This document shows positions 1-7,772 of a stretch of 64,000 nt of DNA, in pieces; position 1 is the first letter of the stretch; each line of letters begins with the position of its first letter. Location: contig NZ_CP013264.1 in the NCBI RefSeq assembly GCF_001456115.1, positions 1,444,501-1,508,500 on the forward strand. The letters run 5' to 3'. A program made the translations under genes and the position numbers. This DNA is from Sphingobium baderi (GTDB lineage Bacteria > Pseudomonadota > Alphaproteobacteria > Sphingomonadales > Sphingomonadaceae). A model generated the notes under the pieces. That model ran no database searches, was not told where the DNA came from, and worked only from the letters and a program-made list of their open reading frames with translations.

Positions 1-663
1 CACAGGCTTTGCCTTCGCAGTGGTTTCTTCGCCCTGCGCAGGTGTAACTGCCGGCTCCGGCGTCGATTCGGGTACAGCGGTCCCGGCCTCGCCGCCCAGA
101 TCGGCAAGAGCAGCCCTGACACGGACGCGACGGGACTTCTTCTCAGGGACAGGGTCAGCTTCAGCGACCGGTGCGATCTCAGGCGCGGCCGCCGTCGCCG
201 CTGACGAGCCGGCGTCAACCACAGGCGCAGCTTCGACTGAGGGCGCCTCGGCCGCCGACTTTGCGCCAACACGCCTCCCAAGCCCGATCTGCGCGGCGAC
301 GGCGCGTCGATGCTCCGAATAGGCCGGCGCGATCATCGGATAATCCTTGGGAAGATTATAGCGTTCGCGATATTCCGCCGGGGTCAGTCCGTTTGTCGCC
401 AGGTGGCGCTTCAATGTCTTGTACGGCTTACCGTCGAGCATGCTGATGATGTGCTCCCGCGAAGCCAGGCTTTTGCGGATCGACACAGCCGGAGCATATT
501 CGGGCGCTGCCGGCGTCTCTACAGTGGCTTTTCGTTCCAGGGCGTCACGGGTCGCTTCGATGATCCCGGCAATATCGCCCGCCGGCACCTGATTGTTCGA
601 GAAATAGGCGCTCAATAACTGCACCGTCATGGCGGTGAAATCGGGCTGCTCGGTGTCGGCCAC
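1..663 (-). CDS. mucR: MucR/Ros-family transcriptional regulator (3' end beyond window)
   Basis: DNA-binding regulator of the Ros/MucR family, known in alphaproteobacteria as a global silencer of exopolysaccharide, motility and plasmid genes. The GTG at 663 is preceded by AGGGAG at good spacing; the protein starts VADTEQPDFTAMTVQLLSAY. The DNA-binding core is the KTLKRHLATNGLTPAEYRER stretch (about residues 101-120) followed by YNLPKDYPMIAPAY. The two Cys of the canonical Ros zinc finger are absent: SREHI and DGKPY stand where a Cys pair is normal. A long Ala/Pro/Glu-rich low-complexity tail follows and runs off the window, so the stop is not seen. It is divergent from the accessory operons that begin at 859 and may regulate them (inference). 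Confidence 0.88.
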   Translation of the reverse strand, partial: MADTEQPDFTAMTVQLLSAYFSNNQVPAGDIAGIIEATRDALERKATVETPAAPEYAPAVSIRKSLASREHIISMLDGKPYKTLKRHLATNGLTPAEYRERYNLPKDYPMIAPAYSEHRRAVAAQIGLGRRVGAKSAAEAPSVEAAPVVDAGSSAATAAAPEIAPVAEADPVPEKKSRRVRVRAALADLGGEAGTAVPESTPEPAVTPAQGEETTAKAKPV

Positions 664-858
664 GGTAAACTCCCTGAACTGGAAGGCCATGAAGATGGCG
701 TTAATTGCGGGAAAGAAGTTGGTCCGACAGCTAAGCGGGAATGCGCTGCTCATGCAAGCGCCCCGTGCATCGCGCTCGCATCGGTCCGAAAACGGGAAGG
801 GGAGGAAGAGGGCAAGATCGGGACCGATTGAAGGTCTTGTTTCCAGGAAAGGCATAGC

Positions 859-1344
859 ATGGCCGACCGCGTATCTGCCCACATCATGATCGGGGGCGTG
901 CTTGCCCGCTCCCGATATCCCGAACTCGTCCAGGCTATCGGGAACGATAATCCTTCTATCGATTGGGATGGCACGCCGTTCAACCCTATAGATATACCCA
1001 TCGATACGCCCCTTGCGCTGATGGATCATGACGTCGCCCATGGTCGTTTCGAAGAGATCGAACATGCCTGTCGCCGCCATGGTCTTCACTATGTTCGCTG
1101 GTCCGGCGGCTATCCCGGCAGCTTCCCGTCTGTTCGGCTACTCTACCTGGGCCATGGCGAGCCAAAACAGGTTCTGACAACCGAAGAGGATGAGCAAGTC
1201 TTCCCCATCGAACGCATCAGGGAATTGGGAAGCATCGAGGCGATCGAAACGGAATACCGGCTTGCTCGAACGAACCCGCCCCCGCTGGTCCTGATCGATG
1301 ACGATTCCCGCGATCCGGCTATTTCGGAGACCGTCCATGGCTGA
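859..1344 (+). CDS. Hypothetical accessory protein, 161 aa
   Basis: Not recognised. A soluble, acidic 161-residue protein with no signal peptide or membrane segment. It starts at ATG 859 behind AGGAAAGG and ends 8 bases into the next gene (start 1337), so translation of the two is probably coupled. Visible features are a DWDGTPFNPIDIPIDTP stretch near the N terminus, a His-rich centre (HGLHYVRWSGGYPG) and an acidic C terminus. It opens the plus-strand gene series that continues to about 26.9 kb. The frame is kept because of its ribosome binding site, the overlap with its neighbour and the codon pattern; no function can be given. Confidence 0.65.
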   Translation: MADRVSAHIMIGGVLARSRYPELVQAIGNDNPSIDWDGTPFNPIDIPIDTPLALMDHDVAHGRFEEIEHACRRHGLHYVRWSGGYPGSFPSVRLLYLGHGEPKQVLTTEEDEQVFPIERIRELGSIEAIETEYRLARTNPPPLVLIDDDSRDPAISETVHG

Positions 1345-1999
1345 TCACTATGTCCAGGGGTCCTTCGCTTTCACTTGCACGGCCGCCGAAAGCGCCCTGA
1401 TCGAGGAGGCGTGGCAGCACGCTGCCGACCTGCTGGGGGACTTCGCGCCAGGCGAACCGAGCGCGGCGTTTCTGGCCGCCTTCATGCCAACGGATCTCGG
1501 CAATCCATTCAACGGCCTGCTCGCGATCTTCGATGATCCTGCCTTTCCCGATTTCGGCGCGGAGATCCAAATTGAAGGTGATGCAGACTGTGTCGTCTCG
1601 ATCTACGGCACCACGGACTTCCAGCCAGGTCCGATCGCCGAACTCATCCGCCATTGTTGCCAGGAGAGTTTGAAGGCCAGACCCATTGGTTTCGACTGGA
1701 GCTATAGCTGCTCCCGTCCCCGTCGCGACACCTTCGGGGGAGGATGGTGCGCGGTATTCGCCGATCATGTCGAGTTCGAAACCACGCAGGAGCAACTGGC
1801 GCGACGACTGGCCATATCCGCACCCATGCCAATGCGGGACCCGCCCGATCCATGGATCGACGACCCCGACCACCCGTCCGTCGACTGGGCAGCCGAGGTT
1901 CTGAATGGAGACACGCGTCTTGGCTATCTCGAGTGGGCGCTCGCTCGCGCTGACGCAGGCGATAACGGCCAGGCCCTGACTGTACCGCCGCCAGCCTGA
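1337..1999 (+). CDS. Hypothetical accessory protein, 220 aa
   Basis: Not assigned a function. The ATG at 1337 overlaps the stop of the preceding gene, which favours this start over the in-frame codon at 1298. The N-terminal two thirds hold an alpha/beta-looking region (LLAIFDDPAFPDFGAEIQIE) with a Cys pair (HCCQES). The last 35 residues (HPSVDWAAEVLNGDTRLGYL) resemble a short C-terminal motif that I recall from small proteins of sphingomonad plasmids. Cytoplasmic, no membrane segments. Likely co-translated with 859-1344 and possibly 2043-2747. Confidence 0.65.
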   Translation: MADHYVQGSFAFTCTAAESALIEEAWQHAADLLGDFAPGEPSAAFLAAFMPTDLGNPFNGLLAIFDDPAFPDFGAEIQIEGDADCVVSIYGTTDFQPGPIAELIRHCCQESLKARPIGFDWSYSCSRPRRDTFGGGWCAVFADHVEFETTQEQLARRLAISAPMPMRDPPDPWIDDPDHPSVDWAAEVLNGDTRLGYLEWALARADAGDNGQALTVPPPA

Positions 2000-2042
2000 C
2001 CGGCCCACTCCCCGAATTTTCTCCAAGCACAAGGACATTATC

Positions 2043-2747
2043 ATGACCGACGCCATCGCGCCGGGCGCTTCTGCGCGCCTGTATAGCCAGACCGAACATG
2101 ATGAACGGGGGAACTTCCACTATGAAGGCGACCTCTATCTTGCCGGTGAAGCGCTGCTGCCGCTTGCAGCGCGGATCGAACGCCATCTGGCCGAGTATTT
2201 TTCCACAACCACCTTCGCGATCCGCACCGAGAAATTTGCCGGGGGACGCAAGGTCATCGCGGAGATCCTCGATACCCCGACCGACCTGACTGGCCGCGAC
2301 GCGCAGAATGCCTTCATCGTCGAGATACGCGATCAGATGGAACGGTTCGGATTCACAAGGACGAATCCGCTGCAAGACTTCTGGTCATGCAGTTTCTATT
2401 GCGACGTGCGCATAGGCCAGGCCTATTGGGCGGCGCTGGCAAAGCGCCAGGGTAACCGCAATCCGGTCGATACGGTGATATCGTTGGCGGCGTTCAAGAA
2501 GCGCGTCAAAGCTGGTGACAGGCTGAAACTGATCGACGCGCCGGCCGGTCATCGCCTGCTTGGAACGAACCGCGAGATCACGAAGGTGCGCTCGGGCGAT
2601 CTGATCCTCGAAGGACGCTCCTATCTCAGCTTTCCGCGGGCATCGGCTTTTGCCTGTGACGGCCGCCTGATCCGGATCGCCATCGGCTCGGAATATGGTC
2701 CGGATGATCACCTGCTCTACGAGTGGACTCGTAAGTCTGTGGCCTGA
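2043..2747 (+). CDS. Hypothetical plasmid/ICE-type accessory protein, 234 aa
   Basis: Function unknown. An N-terminal stretch of about 110 residues (AEYFSTTTFAIRTEKFAGGR followed by an ILDTPTDLTGRDAQNAF block) is joined to a C-terminal beta-rich half with FKKRVKAGDRLKLID and a LLGTNREITKVRSGDLILEG block, which looks like a small barrel. No signal peptide. The start at 2043 sits 43 bases after the previous stop in an AAGGACATTATC context. Proteins of this general type recur in sphingomonad plasmids next to DUF932 and DUF736 genes (recollection, not checked). Confidence 0.65.
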   Translation: MTDAIAPGASARLYSQTEHDERGNFHYEGDLYLAGEALLPLAARIERHLAEYFSTTTFAIRTEKFAGGRKVIAEILDTPTDLTGRDAQNAFIVEIRDQMERFGFTRTNPLQDFWSCSFYCDVRIGQAYWAALAKRQGNRNPVDTVISLAAFKKRVKAGDRLKLIDAPAGHRLLGTNREITKVRSGDLILEGRSYLSFPRASAFACDGRLIRIAIGSEYGPDDHLLYEWTRKSVA

Positions 2748-2895
2748 GCAGAGCCACATCTTCAGGGCATGATCTCTGCAGACCGCCCGCAATCCCGGAC
2801 AGCCGTAAAGACAAGGGGGTGGCAAAAGACCTCTGAAGCCGGTCCTCCCGCCCGCGCGCTCCCGTCTCCCCCTCATCACCGATCCGGAGGTTCCG

Positions 2896-3714
2896 ATGCA
2901 TGAGCCCTATCTCAAGGCGATGGCAGCGCTTCTCCGCCGCAGCCAGCCGCGCCACGATCTCTACACCGTTTTCGGTCATTGCATGGAGGCGATGGCGCTC
3001 GCCATAGCCAACAGCGTCGATCTGCGTCAGCGCGAGCCGCGCGAAGCGCGCTATCTCGACATTGTCGGCCACTACCGGCCAGATGTGCTCGATCTGTTTC
3101 CGCAAGTCCTCGCTGAACTGGTGCAGGCTCTCGAAGCCGGTCCAGGCGACGTACTGGGCGCCCTGTTTCACGACCTCGAGCTTCACAACAAGGCGAGGGG
3201 ACAATTCTTCACGCCCTATACGCTCAGTCGATTCATGGCTAAGGTGACTATCGGAAATCCGGAAAGCGTAAGATCGATCATCGGCGATCATGGCTTCGTG
3301 ACCGCCATGGAGCCGGCATGCGGCGCGGGGTCGATGGTCATCGCGCTCGCGGAAGCCATGCGCGATCTCGGGATAAACTATCAGCGCCATCTTCATGTCA
3401 CTGCGATCGATATCGACCCGCGCGCGATTCATATGGCCTATATCCAGCTCTCGCTGCTGCATGTGCCGGCGCATCTCATGGTCGGAAACTCCCTTTCGGG
3501 CGAGACAGCCGAGCATTGGTACACGCCGGCCCATATTCTGGGTGGATGGAACGCCCGGCTCGCCTGTCGACGACGCCATGAGCCCACTGGCGAAACGCAT
3601 GTGCATCCTGTCGAAGCGCCACCTGCGCCAGTCCCGATGCGCCATACGGTCCCACCGTTTTGCGAGCCCCGCGCCTCGACGCCGGCCATGCCACAGCAAC
3701 TGACCCTTTTCTGA
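2896..3714 (+). CDS. N6-adenine DNA methylase-like protein without motif IV
   Basis: Resembles the HsdM/N6_Mtase family, which moves a methyl group from SAM to adenine N6 in DNA. Seen: GQFFTP at residues 102-107 (typical just before the SAM site), motif I EPACGAGSM at 139-147 and the acidic motif DIDP at 172-175, then a GNSL turn at 197-200. In active enzymes an NPPY/NPPF or DPPY catalytic motif should follow. Here the chain goes straight to HWYTPAHILGGWNAR and a Pro/Arg-rich tail ending QLTLF, so the catalytic loop is missing. It may bind SAM and DNA without methylating, or depend on a partner. About 270 residues, much shorter than HsdM (about 500). A 148-bp gap separates it from the gene before. 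Confidence 0.85.
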   Translation: MHEPYLKAMAALLRRSQPRHDLYTVFGHCMEAMALAIANSVDLRQREPREARYLDIVGHYRPDVLDLFPQVLAELVQALEAGPGDVLGALFHDLELHNKARGQFFTPYTLSRFMAKVTIGNPESVRSIIGDHGFVTAMEPACGAGSMVIALAEAMRDLGINYQRHLHVTAIDIDPRAIHMAYIQLSLLHVPAHLMVGNSLSGETAEHWYTPAHILGGWNARLACRRRHEPTGETHVHPVEAPPAPVPMRHTVPPFCEPRASTPAMPQQLTLF

Positions 3715-3746
3715 CCATCCAGAATTTCACAATGCAGGAGACTGGC

Positions 3747-4088
3747 ATGTTCCATCATGTCCATATCACCGCACTCAGCCGAACGTCGGCCGGGATGACA
3801 GTCATAACGCTGGCCATCTGCGGACCGCGCGGCGGCATGCGCGCCGTCGAAGATATTTCGCTCGAAGAAGCCGAGAAAATGGCGGCGCGGCTTCAGGCTG
3901 CCATCACCGCCGCGCGCGCCGGGCTCAACACGGATCCCGCCGACGCCTTCATCCAGGATGTCATCGCGCAGCTCGGCGACCCTGCTCTTGCTCTCGATCC
4001 CTCTTTCCGCAGATGGTGCGGCGCAAATCATGGCCTGCTCACCGCTCGCCAGACCGCAGAGCGCTGGTGCCGCTGGCGCGTCGCCTGA
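3747..4088 (+). CDS. Hypothetical small protein, 113 aa
   Basis: Not recognised. Start placed at ATG 3747 because GCAGGAGA lies just upstream; the in-frame ATG at 3732 overlaps that ribosome binding site. N-terminal half looks like a small beta sheet (HVHITALSRTSAGMTVITL), then an EEAEKMAARLQAAITAAR helix, and a C-terminal stretch rich in Trp and Cys (RRWCGANHGL, ERWCRWRVA). It ends 5 bases before the TGT/DpdA-like gene, so the two are probably one transcription unit. Confidence 0.65.
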   Translation: MFHHVHITALSRTSAGMTVITLAICGPRGGMRAVEDISLEEAEKMAARLQAAITAARAGLNTDPADAFIQDVIAQLGDPALALDPSFRRWCGANHGLLTARQTAERWCRWRVA

Positions 4089-4093
4089 GCCCC

Positions 4094-5125
4094 ATGGCGA
4101 TCGAGATCATGATAGGCCTGCCGCACCTGCGCGAGGGGCCGATATTGAACCGCGCCCGTGCCATGCAGGTGCCGACCCTCATCTCCGCGAACGCGCTGTC
4201 GCGCTGGAACCGCAGCAAGGGCTGGCCCGAGTGGCAGGGATGGCGCATGGACTTGCTGAAAAATGCCGACGGATTGTCCAACCTATCATTGGATTCCGCC
4301 GGATTCGTGGCTTTGTCCCAATATCGCGGATATCCTTGGGCGACCGAACAATATCTCGATCTCGCAGCAAGCTATCCGTTCCGCTGGTTCGCCAGCATGG
4401 ACTATTGCGTCGAACCTGAGATCGCGCCCGATCGCGAAGAGGTGCGTGACCGGATTTCGAGAACCATCCGGGTCAATCGCGATTGCTGGCGCGGCGCGCA
4501 CGACCGCGGCATTGCCCATCGCTTCATGCCCGTAGTGCAGGGCAGGGTTGCGGGCGACTATGAATTTTGCATCGATGCGCTTGGCGACATCATCGATGCC
4601 GTGCCTCTGGTCGGGATCGGCTCGATGTGCCGCAGGTCCGTCGGCGGCAGTGACGGCGTGATCGCCATTTTTGAGCATCTCGATCGCATTCTGGGCGAAG
4701 GGACAATGGTACATGGCTTCGGCATAAAGGGCACGGCCTTGAGCAAGCTGCGCGGGCTCGAACATCGCATCCAGACAGTCGACAGCCAGGCCTTCGGAAT
4801 TGCCAGCAGGATCGAGGCGCGCCAGCGCGGCATCTCCAAGACCGATGCCTTCGTTGCCGATCATATGGAAAGATGGGCCCGCCGCCAATATGCGCGGTCC
4901 GCCGACGCGCCGACGCCGATACAGGGCGAACTGCCACTTGGCCCCGATGACTGCCCACCGCGCGATCCGTGGGAGAGGGCGATCGCGCAGGCACGCGCCG
5001 AAATCCGGGCGCTGATCGAGGAGGGGCAACTCTCGCACAACGAAATTTCTGACGCCTGGGTCGCGCAGTGGGCGGCCGATCTCTTTCAGGCCGAACCGCT
5101 TATGTCCTCGGCAAGCCCTCAATGA
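4094..5125 (+). CDS. tRNA-guanine transglycosylase-fold (DpdA-like) protein
   Basis: 343 residues with hallmarks of the TGT (beta/alpha)8 fold: DSAGF at 67-71 (TGT has DSGGFQ, the general-base Asp), SMDYC at 101-105, VVQG at 147-150, GIGSMCRR at 174-181, HGFGIK near 213 and VDSQAFG near 235, where the nucleophilic Asp of TGT would lie. Canonical TGTs swap guanine for a 7-deazaguanine in tRNA; DpdA paralogues put 7-deazaguanines into DNA. The CxCxxC zinc site of bacterial TGT is not seen, which argues against a housekeeping Tgt. Start at ATG 4094, 5 bases after the previous stop; the next gene overlaps it by ATGA. Substrate (DNA or RNA) cannot be told from sequence. Confidence 0.8.
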   Translation: MAIEIMIGLPHLREGPILNRARAMQVPTLISANALSRWNRSKGWPEWQGWRMDLLKNADGLSNLSLDSAGFVALSQYRGYPWATEQYLDLAASYPFRWFASMDYCVEPEIAPDREEVRDRISRTIRVNRDCWRGAHDRGIAHRFMPVVQGRVAGDYEFCIDALGDIIDAVPLVGIGSMCRRSVGGSDGVIAIFEHLDRILGEGTMVHGFGIKGTALSKLRGLEHRIQTVDSQAFGIASRIEARQRGISKTDAFVADHMERWARRQYARSADAPTPIQGELPLGPDDCPPRDPWERAIAQARAEIRALIEEGQLSHNEISDAWVAQWAADLFQAEPLMSSASPQ

Positions 5126-5427
5126 TCCGCCACGGCGAAAGCATGAAACGCATCCTGCCCGATCTATTTGCGGGGGACGAGGTCAGGGCCGAGCGCTACC
5201 ATCGCGGCTGGGCATTCCAGATGAAATGCGGCCAGCTCGGTCGCCAGCTCTGGTTTGAATATTCTCCGCACGGACTGTGGACCGCCATCGGCACCTGGCG
5301 CACCCTGGACACCGGACTCTGGCTTGCCGCCCGCCTCCGCGCCGGAACGCATTTCTGGGATGAAAGCTGCCAGACCGCCCGCCTATATGGTGAAGACGTC
5401 TATTCCGCTCTGCGGGACGAGGTGTGA
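5122..5427 (+). CDS. Hypothetical protein overlapping the DpdA-like gene, 101 aa
   Basis: Not recognised. Begins with an ATGA overlap on the stop of the TGT/DpdA-like gene (a second in-frame ATG is at 5143), which implies coupled translation and perhaps a working partnership. Aromatic-rich beta-type sequence (RGWAFQMKCGQLGRQLWFEY, GLWTAIGTWR, TGLWLAARLR) without signal peptide or membrane segment. Last gene of the 3747-5427 unit; a minus-strand pair lies downstream. Confidence 0.65.
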   Translation: MIRHGESMKRILPDLFAGDEVRAERYHRGWAFQMKCGQLGRQLWFEYSPHGLWTAIGTWRTLDTGLWLAARLRAGTHFWDESCQTARLYGEDVYSALRDEV

Positions 5428-5503
5428 CGCGAACAAGCGAAGCTTCGGTCAGCAAAAGCTGAGGCGCGGCCCCGTCATCACTCTTCGCAGCGACGCTATG
5501 CGA

Positions 5504-5869
5504 TCAAGCCCCAAGCGCAATGTCCGGAGGAATCGTCCCCTTCCGGCCTACCAGCCTTGCCCCGAAATCATCCTCGAGCGCCACTTTGGCAAGTGCATAT
5601 TCGACGAGATCGGTTGTCGAGGCGACGCCGCTACGTATCTTGGCGCGATCGATGAGTTGACGCGACACGCGCGCGCTGAGCGAGATGTTTGTGCCTGACA
5701 GCAAGCCTGCCGCTTTTGCGGCGGCCACGACCGCTCGATGTCGCTGGGACAGATAATCTTTGTGCTTTACCGGCGTCGGGAACCCCTTCCATTGAACATA
5801 TACGCCGATGTGCGAAGCTTGGGAAACCTTGCCGGGATGCTCTCCTCCAACCTCACTCTTGCAACCCAT
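5504..5869 (-). CDS. Antitoxin-like ribbon-helix-helix protein
   Basis: The C-terminal 65 residues look like an antitoxin of a type II toxin-antitoxin pair: a beta strand plus two helices (ISLSARVSRQLIDRAKIRSG, ASTTDLVEYALAKVALEDDF) and a C-terminal GARLVGRKGTIPPD tail. RHH antitoxins bind their own promoter as dimers. The first 45 residues are unconvincing and overlap the end of the ABC transporter gene, so the true start may be internal (a GTG lies near residue 47). No toxin gene is visible downstream within the 76 bases before 5427, so it may be an orphan or work with the exporter. Confidence 0.6.
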   Translation of the reverse strand: MGCKSEVGGEHPGKVSQASHIGVYVQWKGFPTPVKHKDYLSQRHRAVVAAAKAAGLLSGTNISLSARVSRQLIDRAKIRSGVASTTDLVEYALAKVALEDDFGARLVGRKGTIPPDIALGA

Positions 5870-7583
5870 GCCACAGAGCCGGGTAGGACGCGCATCGCCG
5901 CATCAATTCCGCATGCGATCCGCTGCCGACCAGCTTCCCGCCTTGCATGAAGAGAACCTGGTCGGCGCCCTTGGCTGTCGCCAGGCGATGGGTGATCATG
6001 ATGAGCGTCGTCGCGCTATTTGTCCTGCGCCGGAGCCTTGCGATCACATCTGCCTCGCTGCGCGGATCGAGTGCGGATGTGCTTTCATCCAGTATCAGGA
6101 CCGGCACGTCGACCCCCGCCAACCGGGCAAGCTCCAGCTTCTGGATCTGGCCTCCCGACAGGCGCTCGCCCTGTTCTCCCAATTCCATATCGAAGTCGAT
6201 CGGTCTTCCAGGCTCGTGGAAGCGCCAGACATGAAGCAGTTCCTCGACGTCGCTGATCTGCTGGTTCGCCGGGGGATAGAGGATGTTCTCCCGCAGCGAC
6301 CGGTTGAACAGACCGATGAACTGCGGCGCATAAAGAATATGGCGATGACGTTTCCCCCAGGGGATCGTCGCCATATCAACCCCTGCAATCTCGACTTTTC
6401 CCGAAGCAGGTGCGAGCACGCCGGCCAGAATTTGTGCAAGCGTGGATTTGCCTGAACCATTCGGGCCAACAATCGCGACGAAGCGCCCTGATGCGATATG
6501 CAGCGAAATCCCGGCGAGAGCGGGCAGGCCATCACCATAGCTGAAGCTCACATTTTCGGCGGCGAGATCGGCGTCGGCAAAGCGGTCGGGCTGCCGGCAA
6601 CCCGGCTCGCCATCGTCATGCGTTAATGCCAGCACGTCGCGGATGTTCGCGATCGCGACGCCCGCCTGCGCCAGGATGTAGCCCAGCGCGCTCAGCGGAA
6701 CCGTCAGCCGAAAGGCGTAGGTTTGCAGCAGCACGAATTCGCCTGCCGTCATTCGGTCTTTGCCGACGTCCAGTCCGGCCAGCATCAGCAGGGCCACAAG
6801 CCCGGCGCCGACAATGCAGAATTGCAGCGACGCCATGACGGTCAGCGAACGGTACATGGCCACGCTGGCGTGCCGCCTGGCGCTCAATGTCCTGCCCACA
6901 TAGAGGAGTTCACGATCGAGGGCGCCGTTGAGGATGACGCGGCGGGCATTGCGGACGATGTCGCCGATCGTGCGGGACACATGCGATGCAGCCGCATTGG
7001 TCGCATCGGCATGCACACGGTGGCGTGCCGCACCCATCCAGGTCGCCCCGAGGAATCCCAGAAGCGTAAGCCCAAGGATAAGGACATAGCGCGGTTCGAT
7101 CAGGCTGGCGATCACCGCGAGACTGGCGAGAGCCTGCAGGAAGACGGGTCCCAGCCGCCAGATCAATCCTTCCACGACCAGCGTCAGGCTATAGGGCAAT
7201 CGCTCCAGCATGCCAGGAACGCGTCCGCTCCGGCTGTCGCGCGCCGCGGTGATTTGAGGCAGGGCGGCGGCAAGCGCATGGGTGGCGAGGCGTCGGCCCA
7301 GTGCATCGACCATAATCGCGGTACAGGAAAGCCTGGCCGTTTCCAGGATGGAGGCACCCGCCCAGCATCCCACGAACAGCAGGATGTACAACAACAATTG
7401 CACAGGCGGTCCCACTGGTCCCGCCAGCGTGTCGATCAGCAGCTTGAGCGCATAGGGTCCGGCAACGCCCATCGCGATCACAAGGGCTTCAAGAGCAAAA
7501 GCCTCTATCAGGCTTCGCCTGGCGCCGAGGTCCGCCGACAGCATCAGCCGGATCAGCTGGACCAATATACCGAACGTCGTCAC
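5853..7583 (-). CDS. ABC exporter, fused permease and ATPase
   Basis: Full-length type IV ABC half-transporter, 576 residues, acting in the inner membrane. About six hydrophobic segments in residues 1-300 (for example LEALVIAMGVAGPYALKLLI, PVQLLLYILLFVGCWAG), then an ATPase domain with Walker A GPNGSGKST near 371, Q-loop APQ, signature LSGGQ near 475, Walker B VLILDEST near 500 and the H-loop ITHR. All catalytic motifs are intact. Substrate unknown; peptide or lipid-linked export is usual for this class. It lies on the opposite strand to all its neighbours and shares its 3' end with the RHH gene, which suggests a separately acquired unit within the accessory block. Confidence 0.9.
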   Translation of the reverse strand: MTTFGILVQLIRLMLSADLGARRSLIEAFALEALVIAMGVAGPYALKLLIDTLAGPVGPPVQLLLYILLFVGCWAGASILETARLSCTAIMVDALGRRLATHALAAALPQITAARDSRSGRVPGMLERLPYSLTLVVEGLIWRLGPVFLQALASLAVIASLIEPRYVLILGLTLLGFLGATWMGAARHRVHADATNAAASHVSRTIGDIVRNARRVILNGALDRELLYVGRTLSARRHASVAMYRSLTVMASLQFCIVGAGLVALLMLAGLDVGKDRMTAGEFVLLQTYAFRLTVPLSALGYILAQAGVAIANIRDVLALTHDDGEPGCRQPDRFADADLAAENVSFSYGDGLPALAGISLHIASGRFVAIVGPNGSGKSTLAQILAGVLAPASGKVEIAGVDMATIPWGKRHRHILYAPQFIGLFNRSLRENILYPPANQQISDVEELLHVWRFHEPGRPIDFDMELGEQGERLSGGQIQKLELARLAGVDVPVLILDESTSALDPRSEADVIARLRRRTNSATTLIMITHRLATAKGADQVLFMQGGKLVGSGSHAELMRRCASYPALWHGLQE

Positions 7584-7772
7584 TGTATGGACCTCCTGGC
7601 GATCAATGGATGAGCCAGAAGGAGGATTTGGAACGCGGCCTCTATCCTAGCGTCAAATCCGGGCGTTGCGAAGCCGGGATCGCGAGACGCAAGGAAAGGG
7701 AAGGGAGGGGCGGGAATGTGACGGGAGACGTGGATCGTCCCGTCCTTCCTCACTCTCAAGGAGATGGTTCCC

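Noticed and set aside
2626..3699. Long minus-strand open frame of 357 codons
   Set aside because: Antisense to the methylase-like gene, basic low-quality sequence, no ribosome binding site; typical of GC-rich DNA.
4094..5125. Housekeeping tRNA-guanine transglycosylase (Tgt)
   Set aside because: The CxCxxC...H zinc site and the DSGGFQ motif of Tgt are missing or altered, and the genes usually beside tgt (queA, yajC) are absent.
6723..7613. Plus-strand open frame of 296 codons rich in Gln, His and Arg
   Set aside because: Antisense to the ABC transporter, whose motifs are complete.
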